This document shows positions 8,426 to 14,782 of a stretch of DNA of 21,997 bases, one piece after another; positions within the stretch are counted from its first letter, which is position 1, and every line of letters starts with the position of its first letter. The notes beneath the pieces were generated by a model. That model searched no databases, had not been told where the DNA came from, and saw only the letters and a list, made by a program, of their open reading frames with translations. The stretch is from contig CANHBE010000012.1 in NCBI GenBank assembly GCA_947458575.1, positions 1 through 21,997 of the forward strand, written 5' to 3'. A program made the position numbers and the translations under genes. The stretch comes from Flavobacteriaceae bacterium. GTDB lineage: Bacteria > Bacteroidota > Bacteroidia > Flavobacteriales > Flavobacteriaceae.

Positions 8426-10195
8426 TTAGTCTTCCAATATTGATTTAGCAATACTAGTAGGATCTAATCCACAAATTTTTTGAAGTTCTGCAATGGATCC
8501 TTGCTCTATGAATTGATCTGGTGTACCCAAGGTTCTTATCGGTAGCTTGTAGTTGTTTTCTGCTGCAAATTCAACTATGGCACTACCGAATCCGCCTTTA
8601 ATTACGCCATCTTCTACCGTTAATATCTTCGTGTAGGTAGCAAATATTTCATGCAATAACGTTTCGTCTAAAGGCTTTACGAAACCAAAGCTAAAATGCG
8701 CAATTTGGTCAACGATAGGCAGTAAATGGATTGCTTGTGTTACGTTTTCTCCGATAGTACCTGTTGATAAAACGGCCGTTTTACTACCAGATTTGAGGCA
8801 AACAGCTTTTCCAATTTCCACTGTCTCAAAAGGCAGTTGCCAGTCAATTGTCACACCTCGACCTCGTGGATACCGTACAGCAATAGGGTGATCCAATCCT
8901 AATTGAGCCGTAAATAGGATATTTCGTAAGGCAATTTCATTAAGAGGTGCATAAATGATGAGGTTTGGAATACAGCGCAAATAAGCCAAGTCAAAAACGC
9001 CATGGTGTGTTGCGCCATCTTCCCCAACCAAACCTGCGCGATCTAAACAAAAAATAACAGGTAAATTTTGTATTGCCACATCATGAATAATTTGATCGTA
9101 CGCACGCTGTAAAAATGTGGAATAAACATTACAAAACACAACCATTCCTTGAGTGGCCATTCCAGCGGATAACGTTACAGCGTGTTGCTCTGCAATGCCA
9201 ACATCGAGTGCACGAGTCGGGAATTCATTCATCATATATTTTAAGGAACTTCCGGTAGGCATGGCTGGTGTAATTCCGATAATTTTTTCGTTTTTTCGCG
9301 CCAATTCTACTAAGGTGAGGCCAAAAACATCTTGGTATTTTGGAGGTAAATTCGCTTCGGAATTGGGAAGAATATCGCCAGTGAGTGCATCAAATTTTCC
9401 TGGCGCATGATATTGAACTTGGTTATCTTCAGCTTGCTGTAATCCTTTTCCTTTCGTAGTAAGTATATGCAAAAACTTCGGGCCTTTTATTTTTTGTAAT
9501 CGCTTTAACTCCTTGACTAAGGCAAAAATATTATGACCATCAATAGGACCAGAATAATCAAAGTTGAGTGACTTGATTATATTGTTTTCTTTCGGATTTT
9601 TTCCTTCTTTCACTGCGGTTAAATAGTTCTTCAGGGCGCCCACACTCGGGTCAATTCCGATGGCATTGTCGTTGAGAATAACCAATAGATTAGCGTCTGT
9701 AACGCCGGCATGATTTAATCCTTCGAAAGCCATCCCTGACGCAATCGAAGCATCTCCGATAACTGCAATATGTTGCTTTCCAAAATCGCCTTTTAAATTA
9801 GATGCCAAGGCCATTCCGAGCGCTGCTGATATGGAAGTTGAAGAATGTCCTGCACCAAATGTATCGTATATGCTTTCACTCCTTTTCGGAAAACCGGAAA
9901 GACCTCCTAATTGTCTGTTGGTATGAAATAAGTCACGTCGTCCGGTCAGAATCTTATGGGCATAGGCTTGATGTCCGACATCCCAAACAAGTAGATCGTC
10001 TGGTGTGTTGAAAACATAATGTAGTGCAATAGTGAGCTCAATAACACCCAGACTAGCGCCTAAATGACCTTCTTTGGTTGCGACAATGTTTATGATGAAG
10101 TTTCTTAACTCTTGTGCTATTGTTGGCAATTGTGACTCGCTCAGCCGACGTAAATCGGATGGGTTTTCGATCTTTGAGAGTAGATTTTCTGCCAT
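8426..10195 (-). CDS. dxs: 1-deoxy-D-xylulose-5-phosphate synthase
   Basis: A thiamine-diphosphate enzyme of 589 residues that condenses pyruvate and glyceraldehyde 3-phosphate to DXP, the first step of the MEP isoprenoid pathway, which also feeds thiamine and pyridoxal synthesis. The ThDP/Mg motif is present as G147-D148 (GDASIASG) to N175 (LVILNDN). The active-site glutamate is E336 in DVGIAEQHAV. VWDVGHQAYAHKILTG near 70 and DRAGLVGEDGATHHGVFDLA near 385 are characteristic of DXS and separate it from transketolase. The length is somewhat shorter than the E. coli enzyme (620) and nothing appears to be missing. It is transcribed away from tadA across a 38-bp spacer and its 3' end abuts a bidirectional terminator. 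Confidence 0.97.
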   Translation of the reverse strand: MAENLLSKIENPSDLRRLSESQLPTIAQELRNFIINIVATKEGHLGASLGVIELTIALHYVFNTPDDLLVWDVGHQAYAHKILTGRRDLFHTNRQLGGLSGFPKRSESIYDTFGAGHSSTSISAALGMALASNLKGDFGKQHIAVIGDASIASGMAFEGLNHAGVTDANLLVILNDNAIGIDPSVGALKNYLTAVKEGKNPKENNIIKSLNFDYSGPIDGHNIFALVKELKRLQKIKGPKFLHILTTKGKGLQQAEDNQVQYHAPGKFDALTGDILPNSEANLPPKYQDVFGLTLVELARKNEKIIGITPAMPTGSSLKYMMNEFPTRALDVGIAEQHAVTLSAGMATQGMVVFCNVYSTFLQRAYDQIIHDVAIQNLPVIFCLDRAGLVGEDGATHHGVFDLAYLRCIPNLIIYAPLNEIALRNILFTAQLGLDHPIAVRYPRGRGVTIDWQLPFETVEIGKAVCLKSGSKTAVLSTGTIGENVTQAIHLLPIVDQIAHFSFGFVKPLDETLLHEIFATYTKILTVEDGVIKGGFGSAIVEFAAENNYKLPIRTLGTPDQFIEQGSIAELQKICGLDPTSIAKSILED

Positions 10196-10199
10196 AAGG

Positions 10200-10207
10200 C
10201 AAAGGTA
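10200..10207 (-). promoter_or_regulatory. Candidate -7 element for dxs
   Basis: On the minus strand TACCTTTG fits TAnnTTTG and ends four bases before the dxs ATG at 10195, so transcription would start at or next to the start codon. I find no TTTG at the expected -33 distance, so support is partial. Confidence 0.35.
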
Positions 10208-10221
10208 ACAAATTGAATCCC

Positions 10222-10229
10222 TATTTTTG
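10222..10229 (+). promoter_or_regulatory. Candidate -7 element for tadA
   Basis: TATTTTTG fits TAnnTTTG and ends four bases before the tadA ATG at 10234, again predicting a nearly leaderless transcript. No clear -33 element is seen. Confidence 0.35.
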
Positions 10230-10233
10230 ATGC

Positions 10234-10677
10234 ATGGAAAATATTTTCACTGACGAATACTTCATGAAGAAAGCCCTGCAGGAAGCTGAAATTGCTTTTG
10301 AAAAGGGTGAAATACCAGTAGGTGCATTGATTGTTGTTGACAATCGAGTGATTGCTTCATCCCATAATTTAACCGAAATGCTCAATGATGTTACGGCTCA
10401 TGCAGAAATGCAATCGATTACTGCGGCGGCTAATTTTTTGGGCGGTAAGTATTTGAAAGATTGTACTTTGTATGTGACTTTGGAGCCGTGTCAAATGTGT
10501 GCAGGTGCTTTATACTGGAGTCAGATTGCAAAGATTGTATATGGCGCGTCCGATGAAAGCCGCGGATTTGTCGCAATGGGAACACAATTGCATCCCAAAA
10601 CTGTTGTTGTATCAGGCGTCTTGGCGAATGAATCTCGTGATTTGATGCTGCGGTTTTTTGCTGAAAGGCGAAAGTAA
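10234..10677 (+). CDS. tadA: tRNA-specific adenosine(34) deaminase
   Basis: A zinc-dependent deaminase of 147 residues that converts A34 to inosine in the anticodon of tRNA-Arg(ACG), allowing it to read CGU, CGC and CGA. The cytidine/deoxycytidylate deaminase motifs are complete: H56-A57-E58 (HAEMQSI), with the glutamate as proton shuttle, and C86-x-x-C89 in LEPCQMCAGAL. The length and the C-terminal helix with FFAERRK fit TadA better than free-nucleoside or guanine deaminases. The start MENIFTDEYFMKKAL agrees with what I remember of flavobacterial homologues; a Met at codon 11 is a less likely start. The gene stands alone between a divergent dxs and a convergent RNase gene. Confidence 0.92.
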   Translation: MENIFTDEYFMKKALQEAEIAFEKGEIPVGALIVVDNRVIASSHNLTEMLNDVTAHAEMQSITAAANFLGGKYLKDCTLYVTLEPCQMCAGALYWSQIAKIVYGASDESRGFVAMGTQLHPKTVVVSGVLANESRDLMLRFFAERRK

Positions 10678-10714
10678 TGATCCGTTTTGATTTGCGAATA
10701 GCAAGGATGAAGCC

Positions 10715-10827
10715 CTAGCCCAGATAGCAGCGAAAATCCTTTTTTGTTTTTTCTTCCTATGACATCTCGAAGCATAAATCAAAGCGATCAAAAACAAAAA
10801 AGATTGTAGCGCATAGCTGGAATAGCT
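10715..10827 (+). repeat. Copy A of the intergenic hairpin-forming repeat (plus orientation)
   Basis: The left arm CTAGCCCAGATAGCAGCG then ATCCTTTTTT and the right arm CAAAAAAGATTGTAGCG then GCTGGAATAGCT match the arms of the copy at 800-879 (CTAGCCC-GAT, AGCG, ATCCTTTTT; CAAAAAGAT, AGCG, GGAATAGCT). The centre differs: here CCTTTTTTGTTTTT pairs with AAAAACAAAAAAG across about 37 bases. Family resemblance may extend left to about 10690 (GATTTGCGAATAGCAAGGAT). No open reading frame runs through both copies. Together with the next terminator it fills the gap between tadA and the RNase gene. Confidence 0.7.
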
Positions 10828-10835
10828 ACTCATAA

Positions 10836-10867
10836 AAAAACCGCCAGTCAGATGAAAGGCGGTTTTT
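10836..10867. terminator. Bidirectional terminator between tadA and the RNase E/G gene
   Basis: AAAAACCGCC (10836-10845) and GGCGGTTTTT (10858-10867) form a perfect 10-bp stem around a 12-base loop. It is GC-rich at the loop end and A/T at the base, and it sits between two convergent genes. Confidence 0.9.
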
Positions 10868-10876
10868 GATGTGAAT

Positions 10877-12421
10877 CTAATCTATGATTTCTTTTCCAGA
10901 TTTGTCATAGAAGTGATATTCCAAATACGTGTAAGCGTCACGTGGTATGATTTTTACCCATTTCTTATGCTCAAAAAACCATTTTGAGCGTAGTGATGGA
11001 AAACCTTTTCTGAGGTAAGCAGCCACAAATGGATGTACGTTAAGTACGATTTTTTTGTGGGTTTTTAGTATTCTTTCCAAATCAGAAGATATTTTGTCAA
11101 TGATTAATATTGGAGCTTCAATTTCTCCATCTTCATTGTTTGGGTCTTCCTCTCTGGTCTTTATTTTGACTTCCGGTCTTACTCTTTGTCGCGTGATTTG
11201 GACTAATCCGAATTTACTTGGGGGTAAGATTTTGTGTTTTGCTTTATCATCGTTCATTTCATCTCGGAGAAAGTCGTATAGGACTTTTCTGTGCTCCGGA
11301 TCTTGCATGTCGATAAAGTCGATGACAATGATTCCGCCCATATCTCGCAATCGCAATTGGCGAGCAATTTCTGCGGCAGCGATCATATTTACTTCCAAGG
11401 CTGTATTCTCTTGATTGGAAGCCTTATTGGATCGATTTCCGCTATTCACGTCGATTACGTGCAAAGCCTCGGTGTGTTCGATAATCAGATAAGCACCTTT
11501 GCTCATTGACACCGTTTTACCGAATGAGGTTTTGATTTGTCGCTCGATGTTGAATTTCTCGAAAATTGGTGTGTCTTTCGACTGATAAAACTTGACTATT
11601 GATTGTTTGGAAGGTGCAATTTCTTGCAAATAGTCTTTTGTTTCTTGAAACAACTCTTCATCATCAATATAGATACCGCTAAAGGTATCATTGAAAACGT
11701 CTCTTAGTATGGAAGAAGCCCGATTGAGTTCTCCTAGTACTTTTGACGGATGATGTGCGGTTGGTAGTTTTTTACACATTGCAGTCCATCTGCTTAGCAG
11801 ATTGTGCAAATCTTTTTCTATTTCGGCTGTTTTTTTGCCTTCGGCGACTGTGCGAACAATGACGCCAAACCCTTTTGGTTTGATTGATTGTACAAGTTTC
11901 TTGAGTCTGTCTTTTTCAGATTTCTCTTCGATTTTTTGCGAAACTGAAACACGATCTGAAAATGGGACAAGAACTATAAATCTACCGGCAAGAGAAAGCT
12001 CTGAGCTGATTCTCGGGCCTTTTGTAGAGATTGGTTCCTTGACAATTTGTACTAAAACTGACTGATTGGCTCCAAGCACATCGGCTATGACACCATCTTT
12101 GTCAATCTCTTTTTCAAACTGAAAGTTTTTTAGGGAGAAATCTTTTAGTTTACCTGCGCTTACAAGTTTGATGAATTTCAGTTGGGAAGCTAGATTTGGA
12201 CCTAAATCGTGATAGTGTAAAAAGGCATCTTTTTCGTGTCCTAAGTTTACAAATGCAGCGTTAAGGCCGGCAACAGGCTTTCTGATTTTGGCGATAAAAA
12301 TATCACCGACTTGAAAGTTGCTTGCTTCTTGTTCCTTGTGTAATTCAATTAGTTTTCCATCTTTTAATAAGGCAAAATCTACGGCTTCAGAACTAGATCG
12401 GATGATTAATTCTTTATTCAC
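10877..12421 (-). CDS. rng: Ribonuclease E/G family endoribonuclease (RNase G-like)
   Basis: An endoribonuclease of 514 residues for rRNA maturation and mRNA decay in the cytoplasm. An S1-like RNA-binding region lies near 35-130 (VGDIFIAKIRKPVAGLNAAFVNLG). The DNase I-like catalytic core carries the two magnesium aspartates, D324 in HVIDVNSGNRS and D368 in IIVIDFIDM, spaced as in E. coli RNase E. It has no long C-terminal degradosome scaffold, so it is RNase G-like. The stretch after ITRQRVRP, where RNase E has the CPxC zinc link, has no cysteine here (TREEDPNNEDGE), and the only cysteine in the protein is C216. Translation starts with GTG (12419-12421); the N terminus MNKELIIRSSSEAVDFALLK looks complete and no ATG fits better. 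It probably lies downstream of HU and the small basic protein, although a hairpin at 12671-12710 separates them. Confidence 0.92.
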   Translation of the reverse strand: MNKELIIRSSSEAVDFALLKDGKLIELHKEQEASNFQVGDIFIAKIRKPVAGLNAAFVNLGHEKDAFLHYHDLGPNLASQLKFIKLVSAGKLKDFSLKNFQFEKEIDKDGVIADVLGANQSVLVQIVKEPISTKGPRISSELSLAGRFIVLVPFSDRVSVSQKIEEKSEKDRLKKLVQSIKPKGFGVIVRTVAEGKKTAEIEKDLHNLLSRWTAMCKKLPTAHHPSKVLGELNRASSILRDVFNDTFSGIYIDDEELFQETKDYLQEIAPSKQSIVKFYQSKDTPIFEKFNIERQIKTSFGKTVSMSKGAYLIIEHTEALHVIDVNSGNRSNKASNQENTALEVNMIAAAEIARQLRLRDMGGIIVIDFIDMQDPEHRKVLYDFLRDEMNDDKAKHKILPPSKFGLVQITRQRVRPEVKIKTREEDPNNEDGEIEAPILIIDKISSDLERILKTHKKIVLNVHPFVAAYLRKGFPSLRSKWFFEHKKWVKIIPRDAYTYLEYHFYDKSGKEIID

Positions 12422-12670
12422 TCTGTAAATTTTTATCCGAACATATGGGTTGTCGGTTATAGGTTGTCGGTTGATGGAATGAACCCATTAACAGGCAACG
12501 CTGAACCATCAACTTTTTAGTAAGGATGGATTAAACAATATTTTAACAGGTATTTTTTTACCCGGTGGATGAAATCAAATTCCAATTTTGAAATTCCAAA
12601 TTCTAAATGGGATTTGGTGCTTCTGTATTGGGATTTTTATTTAGACTTCAATCCGATTTCAATGAACGTT
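12422..12670. other. Spacer with decayed low-complexity repeats upstream of the RNase gene
   Basis: No reading frame of note is present. The direct repeat GGTTGTCGGTT occurs at 12448-12458 and 12462-12472. The inverted pair GTTGATGG (12470-12477) and CCATCAAC (12506-12513) can form an 8-bp stem. Variants of AAATTCCAA recur between about 12576 and 12605. I see no clear TAnnTTTG promoter for the RNase gene. Confidence 0.5.
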
Positions 12671-12710
12671 TAAAAAGAAAAAAGTAGTTAAATACTACTT
12701 TTTCTTTTTA
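12671..12710 (-). terminator. Terminator overlapping the end of the small basic protein gene
   Basis: On the minus strand a long A-rich arm (12710-12694) ending in AAAAAGTAGT pairs with ACTACTTTTTT across a 5-base loop, with one bulge over about 17 pairs. The stop codon (12695-12697) and the last lysine codons of the gene lie inside the stem. The U-rich second arm makes it a plausible intrinsic terminator for the HU transcript. Confidence 0.65.
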
Positions 12711-12787
12711 TGACGGTTAGCTCTAGCTCTTTTTTTGCGTTTGTGCGTTGCTACCTTGTGTCTTTTTCTTTTTTTACCACTTGGCAT
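12695..12787 (-). CDS. 30-residue very basic protein, possibly ribosome-associated
   Basis: This is a short gene below usual length cut-offs. The protein starts MPSGKKRKRHKVATHKRKKR and ends ARANRHKKKK. It has 11 lysines, 6 arginines and 3 histidines in 30 residues and no acidic residue. It begins 30 bases after the HU stop on the same strand and probably shares its promoter. I recall near-identical short proteins in many Bacteroidota, which would explain survival of so short a frame, but this was not checked. The pattern of basic blocks resembles bS22 of actinobacterial ribosomes and the C-terminal part of mitochondrial mS38 (COX24 type), which insert into rRNA. That is inference from composition; a nucleic-acid-binding or counter-ion role would give a similar composition. 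No RBS is expected in this phylum, so the start rests on the complete frame and spacing. Confidence 0.7.
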   Translation of the reverse strand: MPSGKKRKRHKVATHKRKKRARANRHKKKK

Positions 12788-12817
12788 AGTTGGTGATTTT
12801 TCGATTAATAAATATTT

Positions 12818-13108
12818 TTATTTTGCTTCGTTATTTGTCTTTACTCCTTCAACAAATACTTTGGCTGGTTTGAATGCCGGGATATTGTGCGCTGGAATTT
12901 TGATAGTCGTATTTTTAGAAATGTTTCTACCTGTTTTTTCAGCTCTTGTTTTGATGATAAAACTACCAAAACCTCTTAAATAAACATTGTCTCCAGTTTC
13001 TAATGAAGTTTTCACTTCTTCCATAAAAGATTCTACTGTTGCTTGAACATCTCCTTTTTCAAGACCTAACTTTTCTGAGATTTTCGCTACGATATCTGCT
13101 TTCGTCAT
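12818..13108 (-). CDS. HU/IHF-family DNA-binding protein
   Basis: A nucleoid protein of 96 residues that binds and bends DNA as a dimer. The N-terminal helices MTKADIVAKISEKLGLEKGDVQATVESFMEEV, the GFGSF turn, and the beta-arm region with RNISKNTTIKIPAHNIPAFKPAK are the classic HU/IHF pattern, including the proline in the arm that intercalates into the minor groove. The ATG at 13108 gives the standard family N terminus; the frame is open 24 codons further upstream, but that extension is asparagine/lysine-rich, unlike the family, and overlaps the promoter. A strong promoter and an A-rich leader precede it. The short C-terminal tail after the arm is TNNEAK. It heads a minus-strand set with the small basic protein and diverges from mutY. 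Confidence 0.93.
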   Translation of the reverse strand: MTKADIVAKISEKLGLEKGDVQATVESFMEEVKTSLETGDNVYLRGFGSFIIKTRAEKTGRNISKNTTIKIPAHNIPAFKPAKVFVEGVKTNNEAK

Positions 13109-13148
13109 TTTCTTCTTATTTTTAGATTTGTTATTTTTTTTGAGGTCG

Positions 13149-13180
13149 CAAATATATGAATTTAAAAAACAATTAATCAA
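13149..13180 (-). promoter_or_regulatory. Bacteroidota-type promoter for the HU gene
   Basis: On the minus strand TTG (13180-13178), 21 bases, then TATATTTG (13156-13149) match the -33/-7 consensus. Transcription would start near 13143, giving a leader of about 35 bases that is A-rich before the ATG at 13108. Confidence 0.6.
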
Positions 13181-13213
13181 CCTAATTCACTAAAATTTAA
13201 TTACATAAACTTT

Positions 13214-13221
13214 TACTTTTG
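13214..13221 (+). promoter_or_regulatory. Candidate -7 element for mutY
   Basis: TACTTTTG fits TAnnTTTG and ends 17 bases before the mutY ATG. No clear -33 TTTG is found upstream, so the call is tentative. Confidence 0.4.
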
Positions 13222-13238
13222 TAAACCTAATTTTTACA

Positions 13239-14279
13239 ATGGATTTTGCTCGTTTAATAACCCGATGGTATAAAGAGAATAAAAGAGATTTACCTTGGAG
13301 GAATAGCAAAGATGCATATTTTATTTGGTTGTCAGAGATTATATTGCAACAAACAAGAGTTGCGCAAGGCACGCCATATTATCTTGCTTTTACAGAAAAT
13401 TTCCCGACAGTTTTTGACTTAGCCAATGCATCCGAACAAGAAATCCTAAAATTATGGCAAGGCTTAGGATATTATTCAAGAGCACGGAATCTCCATCAAA
13501 CGGCGCAATTTCTGACTTCTCATTTTAACGGAGAATTTCCAAACAACTATGATGAATTATTAAAACTCAAGGGAGTTGGCGAATATACCGCCGCAGCTAT
13601 TGCGAGTTTTTGCTTTGATGAGGCTGTTCCGGTTGTAGACGGCAATGTTTTTCGTGTTTTGGCGAGGGTTTTCAATATACAAACAGATATTCAATCTGCT
13701 GGAGCTAAAAAGGAATTTAAAGCCTTAGCGCAGGAGCTAATGCCAAAGAAAGAGTCGGCGCTATTTAATCAGGCAATTATGGAGTTTGGAGCGTTGCAAT
13801 GTGTGCCAAAAAGTCCAAATTGTACAGTTTGCCCATTAAATCAGGGCTGTTTAGCATTCCGAGACAAACTAGTCGATTCGTTGCCAGTAAAGCAGAAGAA
13901 ACTAAAGATCAAGCAAAGGTTTTTCAATTACATTGTCTTTGTGGACGAGTCAGGTCATAGCATCATTCAAAAAAGGCATGCTAAGGGAATTTGGCATAAT
14001 CTATATGAGTTCCCTTTGATAGAAACGTCAAACAGTCTCACATTCGACGATTTTGAAAATCATATTATCAATCAGGAATTTGTTGATAACCAGATCGAAA
14101 GCATAGAAGAGATAAATCCGGTAAGTCAAGTTCATAAGCTAACTCATCAGCATTTATATATTAAATTTTGGAGAATTGCAGTCACAGGAACATTGTTGAA
14201 CGGAATTGACTACGATACTTTACGGACTTATCCTTTCCCAATAGTCCTTTATAATTTTATAGAAAACGAATGGAAATAG
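13239..14279 (+). CDS. mutY: A/G-specific adenine DNA glycosylase
   Basis: A base-excision repair enzyme of 346 residues that removes adenine mispaired with 8-oxoguanine. The catalytic glutamate is E33 in WLSEIILQQTRV. The helix-hairpin-helix LKGVGEYTAAAIASF (109-123) is followed by the catalytic aspartate D134 in PVVDGNVFRV. The [4Fe-4S] ligands are complete, C188-X6-C195-X2-C198-X5-C204. The C-terminal third (about 225-346) corresponds to the NUDIX-like domain that recognises 8-oxoG, with VSQVHKLTHQHLYIKFW as its typical segment. Length is normal. It opens a plus-strand series with ssb, gldE and gldD; spacing to ssb is 46 bases. The iron-sulfur motif and the extra C-terminal domain exclude endonuclease III. 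Confidence 0.96.
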   Translation: MDFARLITRWYKENKRDLPWRNSKDAYFIWLSEIILQQTRVAQGTPYYLAFTENFPTVFDLANASEQEILKLWQGLGYYSRARNLHQTAQFLTSHFNGEFPNNYDELLKLKGVGEYTAAAIASFCFDEAVPVVDGNVFRVLARVFNIQTDIQSAGAKKEFKALAQELMPKKESALFNQAIMEFGALQCVPKSPNCTVCPLNQGCLAFRDKLVDSLPVKQKKLKIKQRFFNYIVFVDESGHSIIQKRHAKGIWHNLYEFPLIETSNSLTFDDFENHIINQEFVDNQIESIEEINPVSQVHKLTHQHLYIKFWRIAVTGTLLNGIDYDTLRTYPFPIVLYNFIENEWK

Positions 14280-14294
14280 TTTTCAAAATTTTAC

Positions 14295-14302
14295 TACATT
14301 TG
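14295..14302 (+). promoter_or_regulatory. Candidate -7 element for ssb
   Basis: TACATTTG fits TAnnTTTG and ends 23 bases before the ssb ATG. No matching -33 element is evident in the end of mutY. It could allow ssb, which is needed in large amounts, to be expressed apart from mutY. Confidence 0.35.
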
Positions 14303-14325
14303 GATAAATTACAATACACTATAAA

Positions 14326-14757
14326 ATGAGCGGAACGTTAAATAAAGTTATGTTAATTGGTCACTTAGGAGAAGATGTAAAAATGCATTACTTCGAAGGT
14401 GGCAATTGTATCGGTAGATTTCCATTGGCAACCAACGAAACTTATATCAACAAATCGACCAACGAAAAAATTACTTCAACCGAGTGGCATAATTTGGTAG
14501 TTCGGAACAAAGCCGCGGAAATTTGCGAGAAGTATCTCTCTAAAGGCGATAAAATCTTTGTTGAAGGAAGAATTAAATCCAGACAGTGGCAAACGGAAGA
14601 AGGCGTCACAAAATACACAACTGAAATTCAAGTTACTGAATTTACGTTTTTGACTGTCAAGAAAGAAATCGAATCGAATAGAGGAATCCCTGAGAGTAAA
14701 AGCCCAAACTACGATTCACATGACAGTTCAATGCCTGAAAACGACATGCCGTTCTAA
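14326..14757 (+). CDS. ssb: Single-stranded DNA-binding protein
   Basis: A single-stranded DNA-binding protein of 143 residues that protects ssDNA during replication, repair and recombination and recruits partners through its tail. The OB-fold covers about 1-110, with the family start SGTLNKVMLIGHLGEDV, the WHNLVV segment near 55, and KGDKIFVEGRIKSRQWQ near 85. A short polar linker leads to the C-terminal tip PENDMPF, a variant of the DDDIPF partner-binding motif. The tail is short compared with E. coli SSB (178). It lies 46 bases after mutY and 25 bases before gldE, so a shared transcript is likely. Confidence 0.95.
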   Translation: MSGTLNKVMLIGHLGEDVKMHYFEGGNCIGRFPLATNETYINKSTNEKITSTEWHNLVVRNKAAEICEKYLSKGDKIFVEGRIKSRQWQTEEGVTKYTTEIQVTEFTFLTVKKEIESNRGIPESKSPNYDSHDSSMPENDMPF

Positions 14758-14782
14758 TATTGTATAACTAACGTTTTCAAAT

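Noticed and set aside
10521..10833. Minus-strand reading frames of 73-84 codons across the end of tadA and the hairpin repeat
   Set aside because: They are antisense to a clear TadA coding region and continue into repeat DNA; their translations show no family features.
12448..12513. Direct and inverted short repeats as a CRISPR or riboswitch
   Set aside because: There are only two 11-base direct repeats 14 bases apart and one 8-bp inverted pair, with no spacers or conserved aptamer core; low-complexity spacer DNA explains them.
12735..12983. Plus-strand frame opposite HU and the small basic protein
   Set aside because: It is antisense to two better supported genes and has no recognisable motif.
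13109..13180. 24-codon N-terminal extension of the HU protein
   Set aside because: It covers the predicted promoter and is asparagine/lysine-rich, unlike the HU family; MTKADIV is the usual start.
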